Positions 1 to 9,890 are shown, numbered from the stretch's first letter. The stretch is DNA of 47,390 nucleotides from Desulfobacteraceae bacterium (GCA_013791935.1 VMSV01000116.1:1-47390), one strand, 5' to 3'. The notes: generated by a model not told the origin, from the letters alone. Translations and numbers: made by a program.

Positions 1-750
<750 letters not shown>

Positions 751-822
751 ACAAAATAATTAACACAAGCAATAAAAGACATAACGTTACTCGTTTCCAG
801 ATTGTATAACAGCCATAAGGTT

Positions 823-940
<118 letters not shown>

Positions 941-949
941 ATTTATTAT

Positions 950-987
950 AAGCCCGGTATCTTGAATGAGATGCCGGGCTTTTTATA
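950..987 (+). terminator. Rho-independent terminator of the rRNA operon
   Basis: The arms AGCCCGGTATCT and AGATGCCGGGCT (one G-U pair) flank a short loop (tgaatg region) and are followed by TTTTTAT. It sits 10 nt after the 5S gene, as expected for an rRNA operon terminator. The next gene points the other way, so the element also separates converging transcription. Confidence 0.9.
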
Positions 988-1084
988 TTGTGTAGTCAAC
1001 AGAATACCCCGTCCCTTGGGGAGTTCAACGCACTTAAAGATACCCCGCTTTATAATGGTTTTAGTTTTCTTCAGTACGCCGGGT

Positions 1085-2227
1085 TTAATTGATTTTCTCC
1101 AGTCTGTCCAGAAAATCGAGGTCTCTTTCCTGGTCATTTTTTGTTCCGATAGCGACGATCTCTATCTTTCCATCCTTAAGTCTTCGATAATAAAGACGCC
1201 CCCTATAGGCAAACAGGACTTCAAGAACCGTTTCGCGACCTTTTTTCCCGAATACTTTTCGCTTTACAGGAACCATGGCTGAATCTCGGTCCAGCTGGTT
1301 GATGACTTCTTCGGCCTTTATTTTCATGTTCTCGGGAAGATCATGGTATCCTGTAACAGCTTTTTCATGAAAAGACAGGTTCTTATAAATAGCTGAAAAC
1401 CGTTTCACCGTGGAATCAGAAGATTTTACTTTCGGTTTGTTTTTCTCGAATTTCGAAAGATCTTCCTTTAACGAAATAATTTCTAGGTCCTGCTCTGCTT
1501 GCTTTGAAAGATTCAAAGAAATCTTACTTTCAAGGGCCACAATTTCATTGATCATTTCTTCTTCATTGCTGCTGGCTTTTTTCTGTTCTTTATACAATTC
1601 CGTTAAGAGTATTTCATGTTTGTTCACCAGAGCTTTCTTATCCATTTCAAGATTCTTCAAGGTTTTTTGAAAGCTCTTCTCCATGTTTTCAAGACGCGAA
1701 ATTTCGTGCTTCGATTCAAGGTCCAATAACCTTTCTTTGTGAATTCCTGATCTGTAAAACAAGGTTAAAAAGACGATGGACAGCAATAGGTAAAATAAAA
1801 GGAAGGAATAAGAAAGAAAACTTAGTTGCTCTATTTTTAAAGCAAATTCAATGACCAAGCCGTCATTCAACAATTGGTAATTCTCATGGGCCCGTTCAAT
1901 AGGGTCGGTGATCACCCCGAAAACAGATTCCTCGAATCCCATCGGATAAATAAGAATCCCGCTTTTTGTGGTAACCAGGATGTCCACCTTCATACCCCAG
2001 GAAAGAAGGGCTTTGGAATCCAGGTAACGACGAATATTTCCTGCAACTGATGATTTGAGACTGATGGTTCCCTCAAGAAGGGACTGGGTATTGCCCAAAT
2101 ATACATTCCGTATTTCTTTGCTGTAGTGATCTTGAAAATAATACTCCATGCCTTGCATGGTCAGAACATATAATATCGGAGGCAAAAGAACGCATAAAAT
2201 AAGAATACGAAAGGGAAAGTATTTCAT
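1085..2227 (-). CDS. membrane-anchored coiled-coil protein with RelE/ParE-like C-terminal domain
   Basis: A 380-residue protein of unknown role. A transmembrane segment at about 5-25 is followed by an extracytoplasmic region of ~110 residues that could be a small sensor-like domain. A second transmembrane segment lies at about 137-158, then a long charged coiled coil (about 160-262), then a C-terminal domain (about 275-375). That domain has the look of the RelE/ParE toxin fold: a helical start, then a beta run containing FAYRGRLYYRRL, KIEIVAIGTKNDQ and a final helix. RelE relatives share the pattern R-x-Y-Y-R...hydrophobic...G-x-K. No antitoxin gene is adjacent. The gene starts 32 nt after the stop of the two-receiver histidine kinase on the same strand, so the two are probably co-transcribed. 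The fold assignment is by eye; the topology is more certain than the function. Confidence 0.8.
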   Translation of the reverse strand: MKYFPFRILILCVLLPPILYVLTMQGMEYYFQDHYSKEIRNVYLGNTQSLLEGTISLKSSVAGNIRRYLDSKALLSWGMKVDILVTTKSGILIYPMGFEESVFGVITDPIERAHENYQLLNDGLVIEFALKIEQLSFLSYSFLLFYLLLSIVFLTLFYRSGIHKERLLDLESKHEISRLENMEKSFQKTLKNLEMDKKALVNKHEILLTELYKEQKKASSNEEEMINEIVALESKISLNLSKQAEQDLEIISLKEDLSKFEKNKPKVKSSDSTVKRFSAIYKNLSFHEKAVTGYHDLPENMKIKAEEVINQLDRDSAMVPVKRKVFGKKGRETVLEVLFAYRGRLYYRRLKDGKIEIVAIGTKNDQERDLDFLDRLEKIN

Positions 2228-2259
2228 AAAAAAATCTCTACTCCATTATAATATTCAGG

Positions 2260-4173
2260 CTAACTCCATCTTGCCAGAAATTTACTTAAATCACTCAAAC
2301 TCATAGGCTTTGTGAGATACCCTGCAATCATTGATCTTTTTGAAGGATCCAGGTTATCCCGTTCATCATAGCCGGACATGATGGCGATTTTAGCATTTGA
2401 ATCCAAAGCGAGAATCTTTTCAGCACATGCGAAGCCGTTCATACCTGGCATGTTAATATCCATCAGAACAATATCCGGGGAGAAAGATTTATAGGTTTCG
2501 ATGGCCTCCAGGCCACTGGTGGCCGAAACGGCATTGTAATCCAGAAATTCCAGCAAGTTCTTGAGGGCATTCACCAGATCTTTTTCATCGTCCACCACCA
2601 GGACTTTTTTCCCGCCCCCGCGGGTTAACCCACTTCTTTCATGTTGGTTTTGATTTTTCTGCTCATCACTATCCTCGGGCTCGGAGTCGGATGTTCTAAA
2701 CAGCGGAAAGGTTAGCTTGAAAACCGCCCCCTTGCCAGGATTTGATTGAACCTGTATATCGCCCTCGTGGCTTTTTACGATACCATAGGTTACGGCAAGC
2801 CCCATCCCTGTATTTTCGCTAACCTCACCATGGGTAAAAAACGGATCAAAGCATTTTTGCAGGGTTTCGCTATCCATCCCGGTTCCGGTATCTGAAACGG
2901 TAATCAAAACGGAATTAACACGGCATTCCGTTTTGATTGTTAATTCACCACCATCGGGCATGGCATGATAGGCATTTGTGCAGAGGTTCATTAAGGCAAG
3001 GCTCAGACTGGAAGGTTCTCCAAGTATGGTTACATCCCCTATATCTCGGTCCATATCAATGTTGATTTTTATTTTATTCCCGAAGGATTCTTTTACCAAC
3101 AAGTGGGTTTCGTCAATCAGGGCAGCGATATCCACAGATTCAAATTCTTTTTTCCCTTGTTTTCTGGAAAATTGCAGAAGACCGTCAACCAGTTGTACGC
3201 CCTTTCTTACGGACGAGATTATCCTCTGAACCACTTCGATGATCTTTTGATCCTGGCCGTAATTCATCTGCAGGATCTGACTGTTGGTCAGAATCCCTGC
3301 CAAGGTGTTTCTGAAATTATGGGCAATCCCGCTAGCAATGGTACCAATGGCCTCCATTTTACTGGAATGTTGAAGTTTGAGTTCCATCTGTTTTCTTCTG
3401 GTGACATCGGCGATAAGCATCACCAAAGAGGTACCATCGTCACTGATGGGGATGCATCTAATGGAGACCATCAGGTTGTTCAGCGAAAGGGGATGATGAA
3501 ATCCTATCTCACCGGGTAATTCACGACTTTGTTTCAATAAGATTTTGATTCTGTCTGATTCAGCGCCGTCAAACAGATCCGGGGGGTATGCGCTCAAGAT
3601 TTCTTCCTGGGGTCGGTTAAAAAGAAACTCTGCTGCGGCATTGGTATACACAACCCTGTCTGAAAAGATCTCAAGAACTCCTTCTGCGATGCTTCCCAAA
3701 ATGGCTTCAAGGTAACGATTTCGAACGAGAAGTTCTTTGGTCATCTGTCTGGGAAAGACCCCTTCAAGGCCCAAAATCTCGGTGGAAAGTTTCTGGTCTG
3801 TTTCAGATCCAGCTTCTTTGATGACCGATAGAATGTGTTTTTTCATTGCGTTCATCGGCCCTTTTGCAATGCACCTGTCGGCTCCCACTTTCAAATGATC
3901 GAAACCTATTTCTGCAACAGCCCCGGATAGAACCACAATAAAACAATTTTTCAAAAGGGGCCTTGTTCTTAGGATGCGGCACAATCGTTCGCCGTCAATT
4001 TTCGGCATGATCAGATCCACAAAAATAATGTCTGGAACAAATGAATTGAGTATATCCAAGGCTGAAAGGCCATCTTCAGCCGAAAGCACCTCGTGGCCTT
4101 CCTTTTCCAGAAGATCAATCATGAAACTCAGCATCAATCTATTGTCATCTACAACCAGAATTTTTTTCTTCAT
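2260..4173 (-). CDS. hybrid histidine kinase, REC-PAS-HisKA-HATPase-REC
   Basis: A soluble 637-residue signalling protein. The N-terminal receiver (about 4-120) has D9/D10 and phospho-acceptor D53 (FVDLIMP). A PAS domain spans about 150-260, and a HisKA domain carries the box GIAHNFRNTL near residue 285. The HATPase domain shows an N box (NLCTNAYHAMPDGG), DTGTGMD and GMGLAVTYG. A C-terminal receiver (about 523-637) has VVDDE, MDINMP and LTKP. There is no transmembrane segment, so the input is cytoplasmic, through the first receiver or PAS. The His box has N and R where most kinases of this type have D/E and N (HNFRN rather than HDFNN). It is divergent from the sigma-54 activator across a 198-nt gap, and the RelE-like membrane protein follows on the same strand. 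Confidence 0.93.
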   Translation of the reverse strand: MKKKILVVDDNRLMLSFMIDLLEKEGHEVLSAEDGLSALDILNSFVPDIIFVDLIMPKIDGERLCRILRTRPLLKNCFIVVLSGAVAEIGFDHLKVGADRCIAKGPMNAMKKHILSVIKEAGSETDQKLSTEILGLEGVFPRQMTKELLVRNRYLEAILGSIAEGVLEIFSDRVVYTNAAAEFLFNRPQEEILSAYPPDLFDGAESDRIKILLKQSRELPGEIGFHHPLSLNNLMVSIRCIPISDDGTSLVMLIADVTRRKQMELKLQHSSKMEAIGTIASGIAHNFRNTLAGILTNSQILQMNYGQDQKIIEVVQRIISSVRKGVQLVDGLLQFSRKQGKKEFESVDIAALIDETHLLVKESFGNKIKINIDMDRDIGDVTILGEPSSLSLALMNLCTNAYHAMPDGGELTIKTECRVNSVLITVSDTGTGMDSETLQKCFDPFFTHGEVSENTGMGLAVTYGIVKSHEGDIQVQSNPGKGAVFKLTFPLFRTSDSEPEDSDEQKNQNQHERSGLTRGGGKKVLVVDDEKDLVNALKNLLEFLDYNAVSATSGLEAIETYKSFSPDIVLMDINMPGMNGFACAEKILALDSNAKIAIMSGYDERDNLDPSKRSMIAGYLTKPMSLSDLSKFLARWS

Positions 4174-4371
4174 ATCAAAGGGTTCCTTTTCGTCCCTCCG
4201 CCAGGGTCGACATGTTTTTCATTTTTTCCTATATATCAGACTTTTGCATCGGATCACACAGAATTTTTCAGGGAGACTTCAGGAGGCAATTATTTTTCGT
4301 CGCATTGACTTTCAGCGATGATTCATATACACTAAGACCAAATGTTAATCCATATCCCGCGAGAGTGATTC

Positions 4372-5727
4372 ATGGCGCCGATGCTTGTTGAGAGAATTGT
4401 ATCCAACAAAGAAAATTTAGAGCATATCCTGGATAGCCTGAAGGAAGGTATCATCGCCCATGATATGAACCGGGAGATCTTTTTCTTCAACCGGGAAGCA
4501 GAAAAAATTACCGGTTATTCAAGGGAAGAGGTTTTGGGAAGGGATTGCCACGAGGTGTTCGGCGGGCCTTTTTGTTCTGAACGATGCTCCTTTTGCAACC
4601 ATCGGGATATTCCAAAGGAAAAAATCGAATACACCACCAATATATCCACCAAACAGGGTGAAGACAGAAGAATTGAAATGTCCGTTACCGTGATACGGGA
4701 TGATCAAAATCAGGTGATGGGCGTTCTCGCCTCTTTCAGGGATTTGACGGATCTTCTTAAACTTAAAATCCAGGCCCGTAAATTGAACAGTTTTTCCAAT
4801 ATCGTTGGCCAGGATATTCGAATGCTGGAGGTTTTTCAGAAGATTAGAGATGTCTCCGGTTATGACTATCCTGTCCATATCTATGGAGAAACCGGAACCG
4901 GAAAAGAGCTGGTGGCAACCGCCATTCACAATGAAAGCAAACGTGGAGGGGCTCCTTTTGTTCCCATCAACTGCGGCGCTTTGCCGGAAACCTTGATTGA
5001 AACTGAACTTTTCGGTCATGTCAAAGGCGCTTTTACAGGAGCCATTCGAGATAAAAAGGGACGGTTTGAGTTGGCCGACGGGGGAACGATCTTTCTGGAT
5101 GAAGTAGCGGAATTGTCCAAGCCCATGCAGGTAAAGCTTTTAAGGTTTCTTCAGGAGGGAAAGTTCGAGAAAGTTGGAGGGGAGCGAACCATTACTGTGA
5201 ACACCCGGGTAATCAGTGCCACCAACAAGGATCTTAAAAAGGAAGTATTGAGAAAAAACTTCCGGGATGACTTGTTTTACCGGTTGAATGTGATCCCCGT
5301 TTGCGTTCCGCCCCTTCGGGATCGAAAAAATGATATTCCCATGCTTGCCAGGCATTTTTTGGAAATCTATGGGGAAAAAGAGGATTCCAGTCCATTATAT
5401 ATCTCCAAAGACGCCATGAAACTGATGATGAATTATAACTGGCCTGGAAACGTGAGAGAGCTTCAAAATGTTATTCAATTTGCCATCGTGAATTCAAGGG
5501 GACAATCCATCGGCCCTGATGCGCTTCCCATGGAATTTAAACCCAGCCATGAAATGGGGAACAAAAGAGGACCCTCAAAAAAACTATTAAGCGAAACTGT
5601 AGAAGAAGCCCTGAGAAAAACCGCAGGCAACAAAACCAAGGCAGCAAAAGTGTTAGGGGTTGGACGAGCAACCCTTTACAGGTTTTTAGAAGAAAATGAG
5701 AATATCAAAGTGGAGTATGACTTCTAA
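4372..5727 (+). CDS. PAS-domain sigma-54-dependent transcriptional activator
   Basis: A 451-residue enhancer-binding protein without a receiver domain. The PAS sensor (about 12-125) contains four cysteines, C59, C68, C72 and C75, which could hold a metal or act as a redox switch. The AAA+ domain has Walker A GETGTGKE (172-179), the sigma-54 contact loop GAFTGA (219-224), Walker B FLDE (241-244) and the R-finger region LFYRLNVIPV. A Fis-type helix-turn-helix lies at about 424-443 (NKTKAAKVLGVGRATLYRFL). Such proteins remodel sigma-54 RNA polymerase at -24/-12 promoters. The gene is divergent from the hybrid kinase gene, which may supply its signal, although there is no receiver to phosphorylate. 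Its targets are not evident. Confidence 0.94.
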   Translation: MAPMLVERIVSNKENLEHILDSLKEGIIAHDMNREIFFFNREAEKITGYSREEVLGRDCHEVFGGPFCSERCSFCNHRDIPKEKIEYTTNISTKQGEDRRIEMSVTVIRDDQNQVMGVLASFRDLTDLLKLKIQARKLNSFSNIVGQDIRMLEVFQKIRDVSGYDYPVHIYGETGTGKELVATAIHNESKRGGAPFVPINCGALPETLIETELFGHVKGAFTGAIRDKKGRFELADGGTIFLDEVAELSKPMQVKLLRFLQEGKFEKVGGERTITVNTRVISATNKDLKKEVLRKNFRDDLFYRLNVIPVCVPPLRDRKNDIPMLARHFLEIYGEKEDSSPLYISKDAMKLMMNYNWPGNVRELQNVIQFAIVNSRGQSIGPDALPMEFKPSHEMGNKRGPSKKLLSETVEEALRKTAGNKTKAAKVLGVGRATLYRFLEENENIKVEYDF

Positions 5728-5758
5728 AAACAAGATATTGCGTCCGACCTCTGTTTTT

Positions 5759-6121
5759 TCAGGCGTTTCCCAGTTCTTTTTTCAACCATTGTTTAACTTC
5801 ACCATCCACCGCATAGACGCCTTTCATAAAACCATTTTGTTTTGAAAACCTGGTACGAATTTTTTCAGGTATTTCAATCAACGCAAGCTCCTGTGCATCC
5901 TCTGAACTGCGTTTGATCAGATAGATAACCGGTTTTTCTTTCCAGGTGTTCACTACAAAATAATGGGAAACATCATTTTTGGAGCGAATGACATAATTCC
6001 CCCTGGCCCAGTTGTTGCCCCACTCCAGGTAAAGTCGTACAGCCTCCTCCGGAGTCATATCCCAGTCAATGGCATTGATAAGTTCACGATCCGTTTTCAG
6101 ATCCTTCAGTGATTTTAACAT
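5759..6121 (-). CDS. DVU0772-like small conserved protein
   Basis: A 120-residue soluble protein with the stretch INAIDWDMTPEEAVRLYLEWGNNWARG, which I associate with the DVU0772 family of sulfate-reducing bacteria. No enzymatic motif, metal site or membrane segment is visible, and the function is unknown. The gene stands alone: it converges on the sigma-54 activator gene (31-nt gap) and is divergent from the DUF255 gene across 236 nt. The start ATG is followed by MLKSLKDLKTDRELI and agrees with the expected family length. The family name is recalled rather than searched, so treat it as tentative; that the frame is coding is more certain. Confidence 0.75.
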   Translation of the reverse strand: MLKSLKDLKTDRELINAIDWDMTPEEAVRLYLEWGNNWARGNYVIRSKNDVSHYFVVNTWKEKPVIYLIKRSSEDAQELALIEIPEKIRTRFSKQNGFMKGVYAVDGEVKQWLKKELGNA

Positions 6122-6296
6122 AAAGTCATCCTATCTTTTCATTGGTTATTTTTCAGTATAAAATAGCAAGCATCGTGCCACTTTTCCTTAGTTCCTGTTG
6201 TGTTTTGGCTTGTAATCTAACAAACAGTAATTAATGTTAAAAATAAAGAAAAAGAAATAAAATGGGCAGTTCGAGAGCTGGCAAATTCAAATATCG

Positions 6297-6337
6297 TATT
6301 GTATCAAACGCTATTGTATCATATTAAACGTGATACA
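6297..6337 (+). promoter_or_regulatory. candidate operator: TATTGTATCA direct repeat plus inverted TGATACA
   Basis: TATTGTATCA occurs at 6297-6306 and again at 6312-6321, 15 nt apart. The complement TGATACA follows at 6331-6337, so TGTATCA (6315-6321) and TGATACA form an inverted repeat with a 9-nt spacer. The array ends 20 nt before the DUF255 start codon and just ahead of a strong Shine-Dalgarno (GGGAGGGGAG, 6340-6349). This fits a dimeric repressor or activator site. The binding protein is not identifiable. Confidence 0.4.
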
Positions 6338-6357
6338 GCTGGGAGGGGAGTTTCGAC

Positions 6358-8292
6358 ATGAATACAGACAAAACAAACCTTGAAAACAATAGGGCGAACC
6401 GGCTTGTGAATGAAAAAAGTCCCTATCTCCAGCAGCATGCCTATAATCCGGTGGACTGGAATCCTTGGGATCATGAGGCTATTGCCCGTTCCATAGCCGA
6501 AAACAAACCGATTCTTCTTTCCATTGGATATTCAGCATGCCATTGGTGTCATGTCATGGAGAAAGAATCCTTTGAAGATAGACAAACCGCTGAAATTATG
6601 AATCGGTATTTTGTGAACATCAAAGTTGACCGAGAGGAGAGGCCTGATTTGGACACCATCTACATGGCTGCGGTTTCTTCAATAACAGGCAGGGGTGGAT
6701 GGCCTTTGAATGTTTTCCTTTCGCCGGGATTAAAACCGTTTTTCGGCGGCACTTATTTTCCGCCGGAGGACCGTTTTGGCATGATGTCTTGGAAATCCAT
6801 TCTGATAAGAATCGCAGAATTATGGAAAGATCCTGCCGGGAGAGCAAATATTCAGAACACAGCAGAGGACTTGACCCAAAGGCTCCAGAGTTATCTTTCA
6901 AAACCAGGAAGGGCTTTTGATGAATTGCCCGAGCCGACCCGGAACCTTTTGGAATCGGCCAAGGGCCATTATGCAGAGCTTTTCGACGAAAAAAACGGTG
7001 GCTTTGGCCCTGCACCCAAATTCCCGTCTCCAGTGATCCAGAATTTTTTACTGGCCTATGAGGAGGGTAAAAATACAAAAGAGCATGAAAAGACCCTGAA
7101 AATGGCAGTTTCCACTCTTGTTGCCATGGCCGGAGGCGGCATCTATGACCAGTTGGGCGGGGGGTTCCATAGATACGCCACCGACGCCAAGTGGCATGTG
7201 CCTCATTTTGAAAAGATGCTTTATGATAATGCCCAATTGATGACCAATTATTCAGAGGCCTTTGTTCGAACCGGTCAGGAGCTTTTCAGAAAAGTCGCCA
7301 TGGAAACAGGGGATTATCTGATTCGGGACATGAGGGATTCCAGGGGAGGTTTTTATTCGGCAGAGGATGCGGACAGTATGGAGGTTGACCCTCTTTCCGG
7401 CTCTCATGGGCATTCAGAAAAAAAAGAGGGCGCTTTCTATGTTTGGCAACAATCGGAATTTGAGGGAATTTTAGGAGAGGGCACTCTATGCAGTGAAGCT
7501 TTGGCATATTATTTTGGTGTGAAGCCCCATGGAAATATTGAAAATGATCCCAATAAAGAGTTCATCATGAAAAATATTTTATACAAGGCCCATTCCATTG
7601 ATGATGTTTCAAAGCAGTTTGGCGTTCCGTTTGATCAGGCATCGGTTTTGATTACAGAGTCGAAGGAAAAGCTTTTTACAGAAAGAAATAAAAGGAATCG
7701 TCCGGGGCTTGATGACAAGATCATTACTTCATGGAATGGCCTTGCCATTTCCGCCCTTTCCAGGGCTTTTAAGGTATTTCAGGAAGCAAAATACCTCCAT
7801 GCCGCCCGGGATGCTTCTGAATTTATATGGAAAAACCTTTATGATTCCGATTCGAAAAAACTCTTTCGAAGATGGAGACAAGGCGAAAAGAAAGTGTTCG
7901 GGCTCTGTGAAGATCATGCTTTTCTCGTTCAGGGCTTGCTGGATCTTTTTGAGGCAGATTCCGATGAAAAATGGCTCCATCGAGCCCTTGAACTTGCTGA
8001 AACCCAGGTCCTGCACTTTTACGACTCGGAAAATGGCGGGTTTTTTATGACAGGAGATGATCATGATCCCCATCTCATTATTCGAATCAAAGAGGAAAAC
8101 GACAATGTGCTACCCGGAGCCAACTCCGTGTCCGCGATGAACCTACTTCGTCTGGGGAAAATTTTCAACCAGAAGGATTTCATTGACATGGCCGGGAAAA
8201 CCATCAACCTTTTTCGCTCAAAGATGAAAGAATTCCCGGGTTCCATGCCTCAGATGTTGGTGGCGCTTCAAATGTTTGAAAGGGAAAAATGA
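6358..8292 (+). CDS. DUF255 thioredoxin-fold protein (YyaL/SSP411 family)
   Basis: A 644-residue cytoplasmic protein. The N-terminal 165 residues form the thioredoxin-like DUF255 domain with the family signatures NPVDWNPW, an active-site C-H-W-C in [21 protein letters not shown] and [11 protein letters not shown]. The rest is an (alpha/alpha)6-barrel-like region, with [34 protein letters not shown] and [12 protein letters not shown], as in proteins annotated spermatogenesis-associated 20 / YyaL. The length matches the family (about 610-700). The exact reaction is not established; a thiol-linked or sugar-epimerase-like role has been suggested from structure. A strong ribosome site (GGGAGGGGAG) precedes the ATG. 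The redox genes downstream make a thiol-redox role plausible here. Confidence 0.93.
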   Translation: MNTDKTNLENNRANRLVNEKSPYLQQHAYNPVDWNPWDHEAIARSIAENKPILLSIGYSACHWCHVMEKESFEDRQTAEIMNRYFVNIKVDREERPDLDTIYMAAVSSITGRGGWPLNVFLSPGLKPFFGGTYFPPEDRFGMMSWKSILIRIAELWKDPAGRANIQNTAEDLTQRLQSYLSKPGRAFDELPEPTRNLLESAKGHYAELFDEKNGGFGPAPKFPSPVIQNFLLAYEEGKNTKEHEKTLKMAVSTLVAMAGGGIYDQLGGGFHRYATDAKWHVPHFEKMLYDNAQLMTNYSEAFVRTGQELFRKVAMETGDYLIRDMRDSRGGFYSAEDADSMEVDPLSGSHGHSEKKEGAFYVWQQSEFEGILGEGTLCSEALAYYFGVKPHGNIENDPNKEFIMKNILYKAHSIDDVSKQFGVPFDQASVLITESKEKLFTERNKRNRPGLDDKIITSWNGLAISALSRAFKVFQEAKYLHAARDASEFIWKNLYDSDSKKLFRRWRQGEKKVFGLCEDHAFLVQGLLDLFEADSDEKWLHRALELAETQVLHFYDSENGGFFMTGDDHDPHLIIRIKEENDNVLPGANSVSAMNLLRLGKIFNQKDFIDMAGKTINLFRSKMKEFPGSMPQMLVALQMFEREK

Positions 8293-8545
8293 TATTTCAT
8301 GACCATGAGTTTTATGACTGTGCCATGAATCCCACCGTAATTTAAGGAGATAATTTTCTGTAAATCGGGAATAAACATGGTGTTGTATTAAATAAATGGG
8401 TTGAAAATATCCTAAAGGTATATTACTTTTAACCTACATGGAAAATGCAAATATCCACTTGTTGGGTACCTGCTGAATATTCTGTGCTCGGCTTTTAAAA
8501 ACCTATAAATTCCTGTTGATTACCGTTCAATGAAAGGAGCGCATG

Positions 8546-8800
8546 ATGCCAGCGCCAACGGTCATGGTTTTCTCCCTGAGTACCTGTAGTCACTGCAAAT
8601 CAGCAAAGCGGTTTCTCGACGATTGCAAGGTGCAATATGAACATATGGATGTAGATCTTCTCACCGGAGACGAGAGAAAAAAGGTGGTTGAAGATGTTAA
8701 AAAATTGAACCCGAAATGCTCTTTTCCCACCATTAAAATAGGAGACAAAGTTGTGGTGGGTTTTAAGGAGACGGAGATCAAGGAGGCACTCGGGTTATAA
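8546..8800 (+). CDS. glutaredoxin-family thiol-disulfide protein (CSHC)
   Basis: An 84-residue thioredoxin-fold protein with active site C-S-H-C, a VDLLTGDERKK helix, the cis-proline loop SFPTIKIG and the GFKETEIKEAL end typical of glutaredoxin/NrdH-like proteins. An ATG at 8543 is also possible, but AAAGGAG (8533-8539) is better spaced for 8546. The stop codon overlaps the start of the next gene by one base (TAATG), so translation is coupled and the protein is probably the thiol partner of that FTR-like subunit. The pairing suggests a ferredoxin-driven reduction path independent of NADPH. A 250-nt gap upstream holds no visible gene. Confidence 0.92.
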   Translation: MPAPTVMVFSLSTCSHCKSAKRFLDDCKVQYEHMDVDLLTGDERKKVVEDVKKLNPKCSFPTIKIGDKVVVGFKETEIKEALGL

Positions 8801-9129
8801 TGGAAATCAAAAAATTATATGAGATGCTGAAAAAAAGCCAGGAGGAAAAGGGGTATTTTTTTAATAAAGATAAAACCCGGGTTTTTGAACTTCTGGAAGC
8901 TTTACTGGTCAACAAGGAACGTTATGGATACATGGTCTGCCCGTGCAGGCTTGCTGCAGGAGATAGGAGCAAGGACAAGGACATTCTCTGCCCCTGTGAG
9001 TACAGAAACTCTGATGTGAAGGAATTCGGGAGTTGTTATTGTAATCTCTATGTTTCAAGAGAATGGAACCAAGGGACCATGGCCCATGATTATGTTCCCG
9101 AAAGAAGACCCCCTGAAAAATTGTTCTAA
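8800..9129 (+). CDS. ferredoxin:thioredoxin reductase catalytic-chain homologue
   Basis: A 109-residue protein with the FTR catalytic pattern of three Cys-x-Cys pairs: C47-P-C49, C64-P-C66 and C79-Y-C81. In the known enzyme four of these cysteines hold a 4Fe-4S cluster and two (here predicted C49 and C81) form the redox-active disulfide, so electrons pass from ferredoxin to a thiol protein one at a time. The third motif is normally C-H-C; here Tyr80 replaces the His that assists the disulfide in the plant and cyanobacterial enzyme. There is no FTR variable chain nearby, as is usual in anaerobes. The overlap with the glutaredoxin gene marks that protein as the likely substrate. Confidence 0.92.
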   Translation: MEIKKLYEMLKKSQEEKGYFFNKDKTRVFELLEALLVNKERYGYMVCPCRLAAGDRSKDKDILCPCEYRNSDVKEFGSCYCNLYVSREWNQGTMAHDYVPERRPPEKLF

Positions 9130-9171
9130 GAGCCCATACCCCGGGGAATCAACGTGATAAAGGAGGATGAA

Positions 9172-9372
9172 ATGGCTGAAATTAAAAGAAAACAAGTCTG
9201 TGAATGTGTCAATTGCGGAAACGAAGCGGAAATGGTTGTTACCTGCTCCCTTCCGGATGCTGAAGCAGAGCAAGCCCCGCCCGGCACCCGGGACAAGGAA
9301 GCAAAGAAAATCAAAGGAACTGCCACATGCAGCCAATGTGGAAACGAAGCTGATATGTGGATTGAGTACTAA
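9172..9372 (+). CDS. small double-CxxC (zinc-ribbon-like) protein
   Basis: A 66-residue protein with two near-copies of a metal-binding knuckle: CVNCGNEAEM near the start and CSQCGNEADM near the end, separated by a charged, proline-containing linker. Four cysteines in two CxxC pairs suggest one Zn or Fe site formed from both halves. ATG at 9172 is chosen because AAAGGAGG (9159-9166) is well placed; an upstream ATG at 9154 lacks such a site. It follows the FTR gene by 42 nt, so it is probably in the same transcript. The function is unknown; a redox or metal-sensing role is inference from position only. Confidence 0.8.
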   Translation: MAEIKRKQVCECVNCGNEAEMVVTCSLPDAEAEQAPPGTRDKEAKKIKGTATCSQCGNEADMWIEY

Positions 9373-9458
9373 CCGTATCAATGGATCCCATAACAAAAAA
9401 ATATGGCATTTGTGACCATTTGGAATAAAATTCCCGTTGTAACTCTGGAGATAGGCCC

Positions 9459-9890
9459 TTGAGGAAAACACAAACCCTGAGACTCACCCGGCAGCGATCC
9501 ATTATATTGCAGGAACTTCAAAACCTGAAAACACACCCGAATGCTGATGAAATTTACGAAATTGTTCGCAAGGATATTCCCAGAATCAGTTTGGGAACCG
9601 TTTATCGGAATTTGGAGATCCTTTCGGATATCGGGCAAATCCAGAAGCTTGAGCTTGGCGGAACCGTAAAGCGCTTTGACGGGAATACGGAAAACCACTA
9701 CCATATTCGATGTGTCCACTGCAACAAAATCGTGGATGCATCCATGGATTTGATCAAGGATTTGGAAAAAAATCTTAATGGAAACAGCGGCTTTACCATT
9801 CTTGATCACCGACTTGAATTTTTGGGGATATGCAGGGATTGTGAAGAAAGCCTATCCAACCTTGAAGAGGAAATCGCTAAACCCATGTGA
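9459..9890 (+). CDS. Fur-family regulator, PerR-like
   Basis: A 143-residue regulator with the Fur-fold winged helix: RLTRQRSIILQEL, then HPNADEIYEIVRKDIPRISLGTVYRNLEIL. The dimerisation/metal domain has HYHIRCVHCNKIVD and a second CxxC (CRDCEE), the structural zinc site of PerR/Fur proteins. Translation appears to begin with TTG at 9459, eight bases after GGAG (9447-9450). PerR-type members sense peroxide by iron-catalysed histidine oxidation. The superoxide reductase unit begins 400 nt downstream and is the most likely target, with a matching half-site there. Distinguishing PerR from Fur needs the metal-site residues checked by alignment. Confidence 0.92.
   Translation: MRKTQTLRLTRQRSIILQELQNLKTHPNADEIYEIVRKDIPRISLGTVYRNLEILSDIGQIQKLELGGTVKRFDGNTENHYHIRCVHCNKIVDASMDLIKDLEKNLNGNSGFTILDHRLEFLGICRDCEESLSNLEEEIAKPM

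Noticed and set aside
751-822. A possible tRNA in the 23S-5S spacer
   Set aside because: The 72-nt spacer has no cloverleaf pairing or conserved tRNA T-arm.
1085-2227. A conventional toxin-antitoxin locus at the RelE-like gene
   Set aside because: There is no small antitoxin gene next to it, and the domain is fused to a membrane coiled-coil protein.
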